DNA of 20,706 nt from Temnopleurus reevesii (GCA_036244855.1 BQKZ01004317.1:64645-85350), one strand, 5' to 3'. Counted from the first letter of the stretch, positions 1-9,580 are shown. Numbers and translations are program-made. Notes: generated by a model not told the origin, from the letters alone.

Positions 1-1048
1 CCCCAATGCTATAACGTTAAAATAACATTAAATATGTTAAAGAACTATATTACAGTCATGAATAATAAAAAGATTAGTATGATTTTCCACCTTTTAGTGA
101 GAGCGATGAAATTCACAACAAAATAAAAATGAGAACCTCACTGTGTGAGTAACAAACCGTAAGCAAATACCGTGGTAGACAACAACATCAACCAAAGAAA
201 AAAAGGAAATAAATAGACAAAAATGTAAATTAATTTTTTTGGCAATGTCCCAATAAGAATAATTTTATCACCATGTGGATATAAAATCAATCTTTCTATC
301 TAGTAAATGGAATGACAATTAATAAATGAATAAAGGAAAACAAATATATATATCCATAAATACATTGCATTATATACTTAATCTATAAAGGATTGGGCGT
401 GAGATTGAGGAAGGGGGAGGGGTTGAAGAATGCCAAAAATACATCACTGTAATTACAATGTTTGCATAGCTTTGAAGCTGCAGGTTGGTCAAGATTTTGA
501 TGAATATTTTCTTGTTGATTTTGAAATTCAAATTTGTGTATTGTTACTTCACTGCATTTTATAATGAAAGTGGACTCAAAGTTATTCATTCTTCAGCAAG
601 ATCAATGGATATTATGCATATTCACAGTGCATAAAGATTTGAGTTTTGTGGTAGCATAAAAGTTTAATCAACTTGTTACCATTTTGAGTCCAACCATGTG
701 TAAATGATCGTCAATTACTATGCATACAAAACAGAACATCTGTAAGTCGTCACACATGACTATGCACAAATTTTAGTCTTTATAAACTTGATTCCTCCGA
801 AAAGACGTTTTGACATGCGCAGTGCATGAAGCGTAAAGAAATTGATTTAAATCATGATTTATGCTAAGAAATGAAAGATAAAAATAAGTAATAATGTGAC
901 CAAATTTTCCATGTTCAAGATGAATAAGTTTTAAAACTCTAATGAACTATGTTGAACATAACATCACAACTTTATTAGCCACATTGTATCTTCAGCTTCA
1001 TTATCATCTTAACGAAAATAGCATGATAATAACCCTAATCTTACTTAC
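1..1048. other. Intron 8 of gene A (open-ended), no exon seen
   Basis: This stretch follows the GTAAGT donor of gene A exon 8 on the minus strand. The next expected exon, carrying TM10 and the family's GR..VAMIGK-type segment seen in gene B at 15638-15746, was searched for by eye and not found. The sequence is AT-rich and unique-looking, with short ORFs only. Either intron 8 is longer than 1 kb or the gene is cut by the window edge. Confidence 0.6.
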
Positions 1049-1257
1049 GAATGAAAATTGTCGAAAGAATGGTTACACCACAGACGGCCATAAAGAAGAT
1101 GTAAACAGGTCTCCTCCCCCATCTTTCGATAGGATGAACGACGATGAAGGACGCAGGAAGCTCCATACAAGCTGATATGGCGAATGCTAAGTAAAGGTTC
1201 ACACCAAAGGATCCAACACCAATGGTTACACCGTAGTACACCATCGTATTAGCGCAT
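1049..1257 (-). CDS. Gene A exon 8 (TM7-TM9)
   Basis: 209 nt, acceptor ATCAG, donor C|GTAAGT. It encodes CANTMVYYG, TM7/TM8, then the conserved [10 protein letters not shown] cytosolic motif and TM9. It has exactly the same length and phases as gene B exon 8 (16335-16543); the 69 whole codons give 43 identities (about 62%). The outgoing split codon starts with C and needs an exon outside this window. Confidence 0.93.
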
Positions 1258-4200
1258 CTGATGGTAATAAAGAACAAAGTTGCCATCAGCATAATAAATC
1301 CTGCTCATCCACAAAAGTTAGGGTAATGACAGTGTGATGACTGGTGGTATATATTGTAAAAAAAAAAGAAGTCATAGAAACATTTCGAAAATTAAATTAC
1401 AATACTAATTTCAAAATAGGAGGAACTAATTTCTTTCAAAACATTCGACTAAAAAACAAATGAAACCTTCTCTTTGAGATAGATCATAAAAAAACATCCA
1501 GGTTCGATGAAACTGATTTTCATTTCATTCATCTTTCATTAGGAAATGTAATTATTATATAATAATTATTAACCGAAATTATAAATATATTTCGAACAGA
1601 GAGTTTTTAATAAGTCAATATTAAACTCATATCAGTTGATTATAAAACAATTATACCTACAACTGAAACATGATATTGAGCGTGTAGAGCCGTAGACGAG
1701 GCCGTCGAAATAGTTCAATCACACCCTGATCGTCAGCACCGGGTTTCTATAGGGTTTGATAAATTCCAACAGTGATAGTTATGTTACCGTTACACACTTT
1801 TTTCAAAAGGGGAATACCATTAACACATCATTTTGGTAACTACTGTATATTATGTGTCCGGACTGATCAGGCAACATTAACGAATCTGAGTAAAGATCAA
1901 AATTTAATTAACCATACATGTTTAGGCCGACGCGACGTACACATTTGCGTTTTTAGCGTGCGCAGGCCCAGTGTTTTTGAAAATTAAAAACGCTCCCTGG
2001 ATGCGCAAAGACGCAGGTCATATACAGTGGACTGTCGTTTCGCGTACGCTTCTTGAACGCAAGCCGAACGTCAGTTCACCGTCTGATCAGCATATACTGT
2101 GCGCTCGGGGGGGGGGGGGGGGTTGCTTTTTTTTTAATTTTGAAAAACGCTAGGCCGACGTAGGCTAAAAAAGCAACCATGTGAGTCGGCCTTTAAACAG
2201 AATCATGAATTTTGAGTTGTGAGTCACTTTCAGAAGCAATATCATAGTCATCATACAAGTTTTGCCTATCCAGTTGTTATATATTCTTGGATTAACTTAC
2301 GACATCTGCCACGACGTTGTCTATGTTGTAGGTTTCCGATTTGACATCAGCTTTATTGACTTTGGCAAGTTTTCTTACAATTNCACAAATTTTGCCGCCC
2401 CTGCCCCTTTGGCGCCCCCTTATAAGCGCATTTAGTCAACAAATTTTGGCGCCCCCCTGGCTCTGACCCGGGGGGCTGACGCCCCCATAGCCCCCCTCTA
2501 GTTGCGCGCCTGATTATAATAATATTATACCTACAACTGAAACATGATATTGAGCGTGTAGAGCCGTAGACGAGGCCGTCGAAATAGTTCAATCACACCA
2601 TGATCGTCAGCACCGGGTTTCTAAAGGATTTGATAAAATGAAACAGACACAGTTAAAATTTTGTTACCGTTACACACGTTCTCAAAAAGGAAATACCATT
2701 AACACATTTGGTAACTACTGTATATGTGTCCGGACTGATTATGCAACAGTAACGAGTCTATGTAAGCAATGCATGTTCAGGCCGACTCACACATTTGCAT
2801 TTTTAGAATGCGTAGCCCCAGTGTTTTTGAAAATTAAAAACGCTCCTTGCACGCACAACGACGCAGGCCCTTGAGCTCAAGCCGAACGTCAGTCCACCGG
2901 CTGATCAGCGTATATTGTGCGCCTAATTTTGAAGTAAAAAAACGCTGGACCGACGCATGCTATAAACGCAAAGGTGTGACTCGGCCCTGAAACAGAAACA
3001 TGAACTTTGAGTACGACACTTTCAGAAGCAATATCGTATTAATCTTACAAGATTTACCGATCCAGTTATTACCTATTATCATTGGATTAACTTACGACAT
3101 CTGCCACGACGTTGTCTATGTTGTAGGTTTCCGATTTGACATCAGCTTTATTGACTTTGGCAAGTTTTCTTACAATTTTCGTTGCTTCCTTGACTCGACC
3201 CTGAGATAGCAACCATCTTGGAGATTCAGGAGCAAGTCTGTAGCGAGAAAGGTTGAAGTAGAATAAATGTTTTTCTGTCCTCTTGCAAAATGTCTTTGAA
3301 GTAACTCCGTATAAAGATAAGTACTTAAAAAAAACTTTGCTTTTAAAGTTGATTAACGTGAAAAAAATATGTAAGATTATAGCAAACGAGTTGTTGAAAA
3401 TGTTCAGGGAAGGGATTTATGCCATTCAGATAAACCAGAAAGTTATATGAGATATCTGGTCCGTAATACCATGTAAATTACGTTTTTTAATGTGAAACAT
3501 TGTTTTATAGCTCGCTTTAAAGCCATGCTACCATGAGCATCGACGAATGCCTTACATATCTCTTAGAAAAACGAGAATAAAAATGAAAAGATTTGATTAC
3601 TTTGATCGCAAAATAATGTTAGCAAGCTTTGTCAAAATTCACCCGTGTGGGTAAAGAAATAATGTATTCACATCAGGGAACAGGGGTTAAGGGGGGGGGG
3701 GGGGAGATAGAGCTCTGTCATTTTGATATGTGCATGGATGGGTGGAAATGAGGTTTACTTACACGTATATGATGAGTAGAACAGAAGGTACCACTGATAC
3801 GATGAACTGAAGATGTCGCCAGTTCTTCACATAGTACGCTATCAGTGCCAGAATCAACCATCCAAAGGAATAGCAAACCCATATCACGTTACCAGAAATA
3901 GCACGCTTTGATGGTCCTATCATTTCATTCGCTGGGAAATATAAAAATAAATCTTTTATATCACTTACGAATAAGCTATTGAAAAAAATTAAGGTTTCAG
4001 ATTCAGATTCAGATTTATTCGAACCCAATCATTAAAAACAAAAAGAAATATATACACAATTATACAAAAATATTGCTTGTGGCCGGAGCCAATGCACATT
4101 AAAAACGTTAACATGAACAAGAGATGAAAGACGACATTATATTTATCGCATTTAACATTTTCTGTATCATTTGATGAAACGGTATTTTCTATTTTTTGGG

Positions 4201-7099
4201 GTCCGTATTATAAGGAAACTAGAAATATGAGACCAAAGTGAGGAATGATTGAACGGTTATGGATAGATATGAGGCTTATTACATATATCTTCAATCGGAT
4301 AAATTATTACTGGGTATTACTGGAACTTGTGTTTATGAACCAATAATTCAACGATCTTAGTGCGAAAAAGTCTGAAATATGTAACATCGGCACATAATTG
4401 TTCACGCGTCCGTAATATATTACAATAAACATGTCTAATATATAACAGTAAATATGAGGTACAAAAGGATGATATCTCACCAATAATGAAGGCGTTTTGT
4501 ACAACTCCAACTAACACAACTCCAGCCAAAGTCTTGAGAACTGTAAACATTAGCATGTTTACCGAGAAAGCGAGGGCTATGCCAATGAGGATCATGGCGG
4601 CGAAACTCAGAAAGAGAGTTTTATGACGTCCGAACCTATACAACATTAATAATATAACAATATGAATAAGAGAATAGTTCTGCTAAAAACAAGTTATGAG
4701 ACAATGCTTTATTTGAACTAGCCTCTCCGACCAGTACAGTGTCTTTCAAAGCAAAAAAGTAATAGTTGCTCATTCAAAGATGCCAACATAATACTCAAGT
4801 GCATGGATATGTATCTTTATATGAATTCAAGTCCGTCATTACAGGTGAATTGCCGATAGTAAGGCTTTTGTTGTTATATTTAATATCTCCCTCTTGTTCA
4901 GCAGTTACCTTATCACATTTCGATTGTGATCAAACAAATTTTAGAACCGGTGTAATCTCTGCTAATTACTTTCCAAGTTGTTTCAATATGTAAATCTACC
5001 GTGTTTCCAAATCCATCATAGTTTGGGCATAAGCTAGCTAAAAATCATAGAAGTTAGATAATGCACACACAATTGTGCTATCTTACACTCATAAAATGTG
5101 ATCGTAATGTAATTGCAACATCTTTACATACCTGTCTGAAAACACTCCCATAAGAACACATCCCAAAGCTACTCCAGCAAAGAAGAGAGAATGTGAGAGT
5201 GATGCATAGTATTCCATACCACACACGAGATTGAACTGTTGTGAGAAAATCACCAATCAGTCTACTTTCAATAGCATTCATTTTCACAAACAATTTGAAC
5301 ATTAATCTAAAGGGAACTTCACCCTGCCCTGACAGTGATGTGTTGTCAGTAAATAAATCAAAATAAGATGAACAAACTGCAAATTTGAGCAAGATCGGAC
5401 AATCCGTTCAGAAGTTATGAATTTTCAAAGTTTGTACTTCCCCCAATAAAGGGCATTCTTACATTGGCAACTTCTGGCATAATCTGTGATATTGTATACA
5501 TGGAGAACTCAACAAAATTGTATTAATGTTCCACAATAAAGTTCAAAGCTTAAGGGGTATCTTTTTTTATTGTGCTTTGTTGTTTAAATGCATTATTTAA
5601 TGTCAATTTTGAAATCAAAGCTATGGTTGTTTTTCGTTATGTGAATAGTCGCATTTCACTCATTGCCGACGCTGTACATTGACCTAACTGGTACTTAATT
5701 TAATACTCAAAGTCAGTCAACTCCGTTAATATAATTGAAACTATTTGCTTTCTTAAATCATACATATAGACTTATCTATCCATAAATCAATATCGTTGTG
5801 CAATATCAAAATAAAATATTGCACTTCGATTTGAGCGTTTAACTTTAATTGCTACACTATGGACTGATAAAGGTAATTCGAATCTTAACTTAAAACTGAT
5901 GAAGGGACGACTTCTCGATATTTTCTTTTATTTTTATTTTTTATTTTTATATTCGTTTTAAAATGTCATTATCTACCTGTGGAATCGGCTGAATTATGTT
6001 TTTGTTTTCAATATGCCAGTTGACAAAGAGTTGTCATCTACTCCTTCTACTAAAATTATATTACAATGATTTGACTACGAATTACGCAAAGTTATGTTGA
6101 CGGGTAATTAAACGCAGACTTTAATTTACTATCGATGCATGAAGAAAAGTGCGATGATCAAACAGTGAAAATGTAAACAAAATCGGCTCAAAAGTTATGA
6201 GTATTCAAAGTATGAAATCTATAAGCACAAAATGGCTGCCAACATGGATAACTCTATTTTTACTTTTTTCACGGAATTTCTCACATTTTCACAGTTTGAT
6301 CATTTTATTGTTCTCCATTTATTGACAGCACATTAATAATGTATGAGGTTGATTCTCCTTGAAGGAATTCTATAAATAAAACATTTAGGATTGACTTTGG
6401 TGAGTGACCTTTCTTTGATAGGTCTTGTAAATAACTTTTTATTTCTGAAATTGGCACCCTCCGGATTTGTGTTTAGTACCCCTAAACCAGCCCTGCCCTT
6501 AACAATCAAATTCAACCAAAACGGCGTTTTCAGGGTATGTTACGCTTTGGGTAAAAAACCCGGTCAATTCTCTTTGGCTACTTTGTACTGCATCACTTTG
6601 AATGTGTTTGCACTTAAAACCAGATTTTTGCCTGAATAAACTCACACTTTGTTGCAGAGTCATCCTCGTTGAAGTTGTCTTATCATATACCCAACCAGCA
6701 TCACATGAAACCTCTTCGGACCCTTTCATATCCAGATCTGGAATATAATCCAAATCGCTTGTGTTATACCGAATACACGAAGAGTATATCTTCTGCAAAC
6801 TAGTATCATCTGTGTAGTTCCATGGGATACCGACTTCTCTCTTCCCCAAAGCGCACTCTCTGGAAGTATTGAACCCGTATGAAGCACAGTCCACTGACTC
6901 CCATTCTGGTATCTGTATTTTTACATCAAAAAGTGTATTATTCGTTTTATATTTTGTAAACTTCTATTGACCTAAGTATCAATCTGAAATATCTTCTACA
7001 GTGTCAACTGTTGTACACCTACCTTTGCAACTTGTGCTGCTATACTGGCAGTACTTCTAGAGAGATTTCAATGTGGTCCGTTAACCCTAGCCGTTTCTT

Positions 7100-7136
<37 letters not shown>

Positions 7137-7291
7137 CACTTCTACTAAAACTGCAACTCCTTCTACTATTGAGTACTACTACTACTGCTCCTCCTACTAT
7201 TACTACTACAAAAACTACTACTACTGATAATACTTTCGCAACTGTTACTGCTATAATTACTTCTATTTACTATTGCTACTACCTCTAATAT

Positions 7292-7329
<38 letters not shown>

Positions 7330-7646
7330 GTACTACTACTGCTACCACCACTACCACCAAAAATGTTTCCATTACGCTTTATGATACTACTGCTTTCGTT
7401 ATTAGCATAAAAAATTACTTATTTTGCATAAAACTTAAATATGTTAAATTAATCTAACCCTGCTAACGTTCCGATACTTACCTTACACCAGTGATCAGGC
7501 TTTCCAGAGAGAAATATGAAGACCATGAAGTGCCATGAACAGAAGAAAATGAAAAGACACATAAGGAGAAAGATCCTTATTTGGTATCGTCCAAACTCTC
7601 CAAGTTCAATGAGAACATCGTCAAACTTTCTTTCCTCTTCTTTCAT
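1049..7646 (-). CDS. Gene A: SLC22-family (organic cation transporter-like) MFS transporter, exons 1-8, 3' partial
   Basis: A polyspecific solute carrier of the SLC22 type, expected at the plasma membrane with 12 helices. Eight exons join in phase (165+267+104+155+169+142+86+209 nt) into about 432 residues; family members are usually about 550, so TM10-12 and the tail are missing beyond position 1. Visible landmarks are the N-terminal GEFGRYQ followed by TM1 (exon 1), a large extracellular loop with four Cys and three N-glycosylation sequons (about residues 70, 87 and 105), FNLVC at about 145, the MFS motif DRFGRHK at about 178-184 after TM2, GPSKR at about 236, PESPRWL at about 290-296 after TM6, and ERWGRRP at about 407-413 after TM8. 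The start is the ATG at 7646: an in-frame TAA lies just upstream (7662-7664) and position -3 is a purine. Substrate cannot be assigned from this half. Exons 6-7 are involved in a duplicated block around 1651-3177. Confidence 0.92.
1661..1746 (-). CDS. Gene A exon 7, copy next to exon 8
   Basis: 86 nt, acceptor CTATAG, donor TT|GTAGGT. Translation begins KPGADDQGVIELF and continues into [15 protein letters not shown], the end of the cytosolic TM6-TM7 loop. The family pattern is (L/I)FR.PRLR..T. It fits phase 0 after exon 6 and leaves TT to join the A of exon 8 (Leu). A second copy lies at 2535-2620 with one base change (Gln to His). Only one copy can be used per transcript, because 86 nt is not a multiple of three. 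Confidence 0.88.
1924..2192. mobile_element. Palindromic MITE-like element, family P, copy 1
   Basis: The left end reads AGGCCGACGCGACGTACAC and the right end is its imperfect reverse complement, ending in GAGTCGGCCT. Arms are about 50 bp and include a TTTGCGTTTTTAG core. No transposase. Homologous to 2778-2989 and 17236-17446. This copy carries a run of 16 G (2107-2122) followed by a T-run. Confidence 0.75.
2107..2122 (+). repeat. Poly-G run (16 G)
   Basis: An uninterrupted G homopolymer inside MITE copy 1, followed by a T-run. The other two family copies lack it, so it is either a local expansion or a sequencing artefact. Confidence 0.9.
2301..2382 (-). pseudogene. Truncated second copy of gene A exon 6 (3' part only)
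   Basis: 82 nt identical to the 3' part of exon 6 (3096-3177), with an intact GTAAGT donor on the low side. It stops at the N at 2383, so the acceptor and the PESPRWL half are missing. Probably a contig-end fragment rather than a real broken exon. Confidence 0.8.
2383..2383. other. Single N: probable contig join
   Basis: The sequence to its left is mid-exon 6 and the sequence to its right is an unrelated GC-rich repeat. The homologous blocks on both sides (1651-2382 and 2525-3177) would be explained by overlapping contig ends joined with a one-base placeholder. Confidence 0.75.
2384..2524. repeat. C-rich interspersed-repeat fragment
   Basis: About 140 bp that is much richer in C than its surroundings. 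It contains an internal near-repeat starting ACAAATTTTG followed by GCGCCCCC-type tracts (2385 and 2438 regions). It has no counterpart in the other copy of the duplicated block and no coding potential. Probably part of a transposon or satellite at the contig end. Confidence 0.5.
2535..2620 (-). CDS. Gene A exon 7, alternative copy
   Basis: 86 nt, acceptor CTTTAG, donor TT|GTAGGT, both intact. It differs from 1661-1746 at one position (GATCAT in place of GATCAG: His for Gln). It is physically the exon next to the complete exon 6, so it is equally able to be the functional one. Including both copies would shift the frame. Confidence 0.8.
2778..2989. mobile_element. Palindromic MITE-like element, family P, copy 2
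   Basis: The left arm starts CAGGCCGACTCACACATTTG and the right arm ends GTGTGACTCGGCCCTG, near-perfect reverse complements over about 50 bp. There is no coding capacity. It lies in intron 6 of gene A. Confidence 0.8.
3096..3237 (-). CDS. Gene A exon 6 (complete; PESPRWL loop)
   Basis: 142 nt, acceptor CTACAG, donor GTC|GTAAGT. It completes a Val codon, then reads [18 protein letters not shown], the hallmark SLC22 sequence just after TM6, and continues into the charged cytosolic loop ending NIDNVVADV. It aligns well with gene B exon 6 (18528-18666). Confidence 0.94.
3238..3762. other. Intron 5 of gene A with a poly-G run
   Basis: AT-rich intron with no exon. The only structure noted is a run of 14 G at 3691-3704. 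Confidence 0.7.
3763..3931 (-). CDS. Gene A exon 5 (TM5-TM6)
   Basis: 169 nt, acceptor CCCAG, donor GT|GTAAGT. The first two bases complete an Ala codon; it then encodes NEMIGPSKRAISGNV, followed by two hydrophobic helices and an NWRHLQ link. The GPSKR motif after TM4 and the W-R between TM5 and TM6 are typical of SLC22 proteins. Confidence 0.93.
4481..4635 (-). CDS. Gene A exon 4 (TM3-TM4)
   Basis: 155 nt, acceptor TATAG, donor ATTG|GTGAGA. It completes the Arg of the MFS motif, giving D-R-F-G-R-H-K, then encodes TM3 and TM4, ending QNAFII. Incoming phase 2, outgoing phase 1, both consistent with the neighbouring exons. Confidence 0.93.
5132..5235 (-). CDS. Gene A exon 3 (FNLVC and TM2)
   Basis: 104 nt, acceptor CAACAG, donor AG|GTATGT. 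It reads FNLVCGMEYYASLSHSLFF and then a Gly-rich TM2 ending MGVFSD. FNLVC is the conserved end of the extracellular loop in SLC22 transporters. A longer open frame overlapping here in a different register is a shadow. Confidence 0.94.
5236..6645. other. Intron 2 of gene A, containing inverted-repeat fragments
   Basis: 1.4 kb intron. It carries an inverted pair at 6153-6174 and 6283-6304 (GATGATCAAACAGTGAAAAT type, 20 of 22 matching). Two related segments (about 5392-5430 and 6183-6212) share AAGTTATGA.TNTTCAAAGT. These look like remnants of a dispersed repeat family. The plus-strand ORF at 6391-6639 is not recognisable. Confidence 0.5.
6646..6912 (-). CDS. Gene A exon 2 (large extracellular loop)
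   Basis: 267 nt (89 codons), acceptor ATACAG, donor AGT|GTGAGT, phase 0 on both sides. It begins IPEWESVDC and contains GWVYDKT. Sequons are FNTS, WNYT and YNTS, and there are four Cys, as expected for the glycosylated loop between TM1 and TM2. The in-frame GTG at 6894 and its longer open frame are not the real boundaries. Confidence 0.93.
6913..7481. other. Intron 1 of gene A
   Basis: 569 nt between a GTAAGT donor at exon 1 and an ATACAG acceptor at exon 2. More than half of it is triplet repeat (see 7096-7358). Confidence 0.85.
7096..7358. repeat. (TAC)n / (CTA)n triplet-repeat tract
   Basis: Two near-pure TAC arrays (about 7098-7133 and 7293-7322) are joined by a degenerate TAC/ACT-rich stretch. 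The minus-strand open frame over it is almost all Val and Ser and is a by-product of the repeat. Confidence 0.95.
7482..7646 (-). CDS. Gene A exon 1 (start codon and TM1)
   Basis: 165 nt (55 codons), donor AAG|GTAAGT. It starts MKEEERKFDDVLIELGEFGR, then TM1, and ends SGKPDHWCK. DD(V/I)L..(L/V)GEFGRYQ and the W-C after TM1 are the family's N-terminal signature. The ATG at 7646 is preferred because TAA at 7662-7664 closes the frame upstream and the only earlier candidate is a GTG. A TATA-like TATAAG lies on the minus strand at 7739-7744, about 95 bases upstream; its role is unproven. Confidence 0.92.
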
Positions 7647-7825
7647 CTTCACGTGTTGATGTTAAATACTGGGCAGAAATCAAGTCTCTCCTGGAATGAT
7701 CGCTTCGCCAATGACGTATGATGTGGACTGTACAGACACTTATATTTTTTCTGTCAATGTACACTTTGTAAACATTTGTTTTATGATTGATAGCCACTTT
7801 GTCGCAATACCAGGGACTTTGACAC

Positions 7826-8155
7826 GGTAGGCACTTATTGGTCTCCGGCGGGACACACCGCGCGCGGATGTAGGCTACCTTCATAGGCAGCGCAGACGGA
7901 CGTGATTCTCAAAGAGCTTTATAAAGCTTTTTGGATTCTTTGATCGCCTCCACTCCTTTAAAAAGAATACCCTGTTAATCTCTAAAACCTCCCTCTTCAT
8001 TCGCTTCACCTTCTCCTACATTCATCTCACTTTGTACGTTCGCTTCCTTTCAAATTTGCCTCTACATTCGCATCGGTAGAAATTCGTAAAATCCAGCGAA
8101 GAATCCCGTCTGCGCATGCGCGGTGTGTCCCGCCGGAGACCAAGAAGTGCCTACC
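7826..8155. mobile_element. TIR-flanked MITE-like element
   Basis: 38-bp terminal inverted repeats (7826-7863 and 8118-8155) with a single mismatch. The outer end reads GGTAGGCACTT and the core reads GGTCTCCGGCGGGACACACC. A further inner match, CCGTCTGCGC, suggests longer ancestral arms. There is no ORF for a transposase. It sits about 180 bp upstream of the gene A start, so it may overlap its promoter region. No clean target-site duplication was seen. Confidence 0.8.
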
Positions 8156-8619
8156 CTTTGGGTAACACAAAGAACGCGCGTATCGCGAAAATCAAGGTTT
8201 CAGTCTCCTTGAAGAAATTCAGCCTTGGAGAAGTGCAAAGGAATATCAACCGGTTAGAGCCGCCCAACATTTAAATCACAATTTATAAGAAAATAAACAA
8301 ATTGATAAATAAATAAACAAACAGATAGCCTTGTCAACTTGAGACCAGAGCAAAGTTTAGTTCATGACTTTTGCATTAATCATACTACGTGAATAGTGAA
8401 TAGCGATTGATTCAATATCTGCGCACAAACAGAGTTTGTCTAAATTTTGTACTCAAAGAGTCTAAAGCGTTTTTTATACAGACGACTTTATATTCGTTTT
8501 CTGACAAGACAATGAGGACCTTTGATTTTGAGTGCCACAACAAAACACATCAACCTACATTTTACATTGTTGGTGGTTCAATAATTGATAGGTCACGAGA
8601 ACCCTGCCTTGTTGGAAAG

Positions 8620-8768
8620 CAGGGGCCAGTTGCACGGAATGGTCTTAGCTATCCTTTTAAGACGTCTTAAAACTTATTGTGCCACAAACGTTGGTAAGTC
8701 TATGTTATGAGAGTGGTACAATAAATTAAGACGTCTCAGCAAAAAGAGGATAACTAGGACAATTTCCT
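8620..8768. mobile_element. Palindromic MITE-like element nested in the 2-kb block
   Basis: Inverted arms: 8660-8685 (AAGACGTCTTAAAACTTATT type) pairs with 8713-8735, and outer matches GTCTTAGCTATCC / GGATAACTAGGAC lie at 8642-8654 and 8748-8760. The left edge is CAGGGGCCAGTTGC-like. The second copy is at about 19092-19241. Confidence 0.65.
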
Positions 8769-8975
8769 GTATTGGGTCCCAGAGCAGTATGTCAATCATT
8801 CATTTCTTTTGATTGTTCTGTACCACCATCTGTTACGAATAGCTTTTCCTTACTCACACGTAACAAACAATCTTAAATAACTTTTACTTTCTGACAGCCT
8901 CGAGCAGACATTTTGTTATGTTATGGAATCCTGTATTCATATCTCCTGAAGCCTAAAGTCGCCATGCCGGAAGCG

Positions 8976-9031
8976 TGGTTTACGGTAGAACCAATCAATC
9001 CCACATCATCAAAGGCTAGGGGTTCGAATCC
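8976..9031 (+). other. Pol III box A/B (tRNA-derived SINE-like) fragment
   Basis: Box A-like TGGTTTACGGTA at 8976-8987 and box B GGTTCGAATCC at 9021-9031 (exact consensus) are 33 nt apart. A five-pair T-arm can form (AGGGG/CCTCT), but no matching acceptor stem is visible, so it is not a functional tRNA gene. The same fragment occurs at 19452-19507. Confidence 0.5.
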
Positions 9032-9523
9032 TCTGTTCACTCCGCATAGTCCAATATTATACCTTTCGTGATCCTATTTCTCACTTGAAATGCCATATGA
9101 CAACCCAGAAGAAGCTTACAGTGTTCCATTTCTGCTTTTAATTGCATCTTTATTCCTCAGTGTGCGGAAAATGTGCGAGAAACTTTCCCTAATTTCGTAC
9201 AAAGTTATATTTATGCATGTAAAGCAATTGATAAATACACCAGCTCATGCATATGCACATGCATATACCTTCCAAAATAATTTACTGGATAATGCCTGCC
9301 ATATTTGCATATTTTACAAACGTTTTGGTGTGCCTGCACAATTAGGAATACATGTGTAAACATTGCACACTGGGAGCACATCTTTGGAGTGCAATATATC
9401 ATATTTTTGTGGAAAACCGAACCACAAAAGGTATGGTGGTTGCTTGGTTCTAGTTTATCCTATCGTGTCACACTCTCATGAATAAAGGATGACGACTTTG
9501 ATGTCGCTCGCTCAATAAGAGCA

Positions 9524-9580
9524 TACAGCTCAGTCGGTAAATAGAAATGAAACGATCCTTCATGGCAACGGTTTAACCCC
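9524..9580 (+). other. Second tRNA-like (box A/B) fragment
   Basis: TACAGCTCAGTCGGTA resembles a tRNA D-arm, and GGTTTAACCCC lies 31 nt downstream as a degenerate box B. No cloverleaf closes. Probably a decayed SINE head or tRNA pseudogene. Copy at about 19999-20056. Confidence 0.35.

Larger units (their letters stand above)
1651..2382. repeat. Duplicated exon 6/7 block, copy 1
   Basis: Homologous in direct orientation to 2525-3177. It holds a complete exon 7, the intervening intron with a palindromic MITE, and the last 82 nt of exon 6, ending at the N at 2383. Exonic parts match at 167 of 168 positions by eye, while the intron differs by many substitutions and indels (roughly 10-20%). This looks like two overlapping contig ends from different alleles or paralogues that were not merged. 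Confidence 0.85.
2525..3177. repeat. Duplicated exon 6/7 block, copy 2
   Basis: Partner of 1651-2382, in the same orientation. It carries exon 7 (2535-2620), MITE family P copy 2 and the 3' part of the complete exon 6. It is 653 nt against 732 nt in copy 1, the difference being intronic indels. Confidence 0.85.

Noticed and set aside
5078..5392. Minus-strand ORF of 104 codons over exon 3
   Set aside because: Wrong register. The FNLVC frame with splice sites at both ends is the real exon.
7166..7372. Minus-strand ORF rich in Val and Ser
   Set aside because: It is a translation of the TAC/GTA triplet repeat inside intron 1.
7739..7744. TATA-like hexamer upstream of gene A
   Set aside because: A six-base match in AT-rich DNA is weak, and the transcription start is unknown; mentioned under exon 1 only.
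7621..7884. Minus-strand ORF running into the TIR element upstream of gene A
   Set aside because: It overlaps the 5' flank and the inverted repeat. The exon 1 frame has its own upstream stop and family motif.
8407..8670. Plus-strand ORF of 87 codons, repeated at 18879-19079
   Set aside because: The copy at 18879 is shortened by a stop, the end lies in a palindromic MITE, and no family resemblance is seen.
9090..9359. Plus-strand ORF of 89 codons, repeated at 19566-19835
   Set aside because: It is preserved only because the DNA block is nearly identical; the sequence is low in protein character and matches no family I know.
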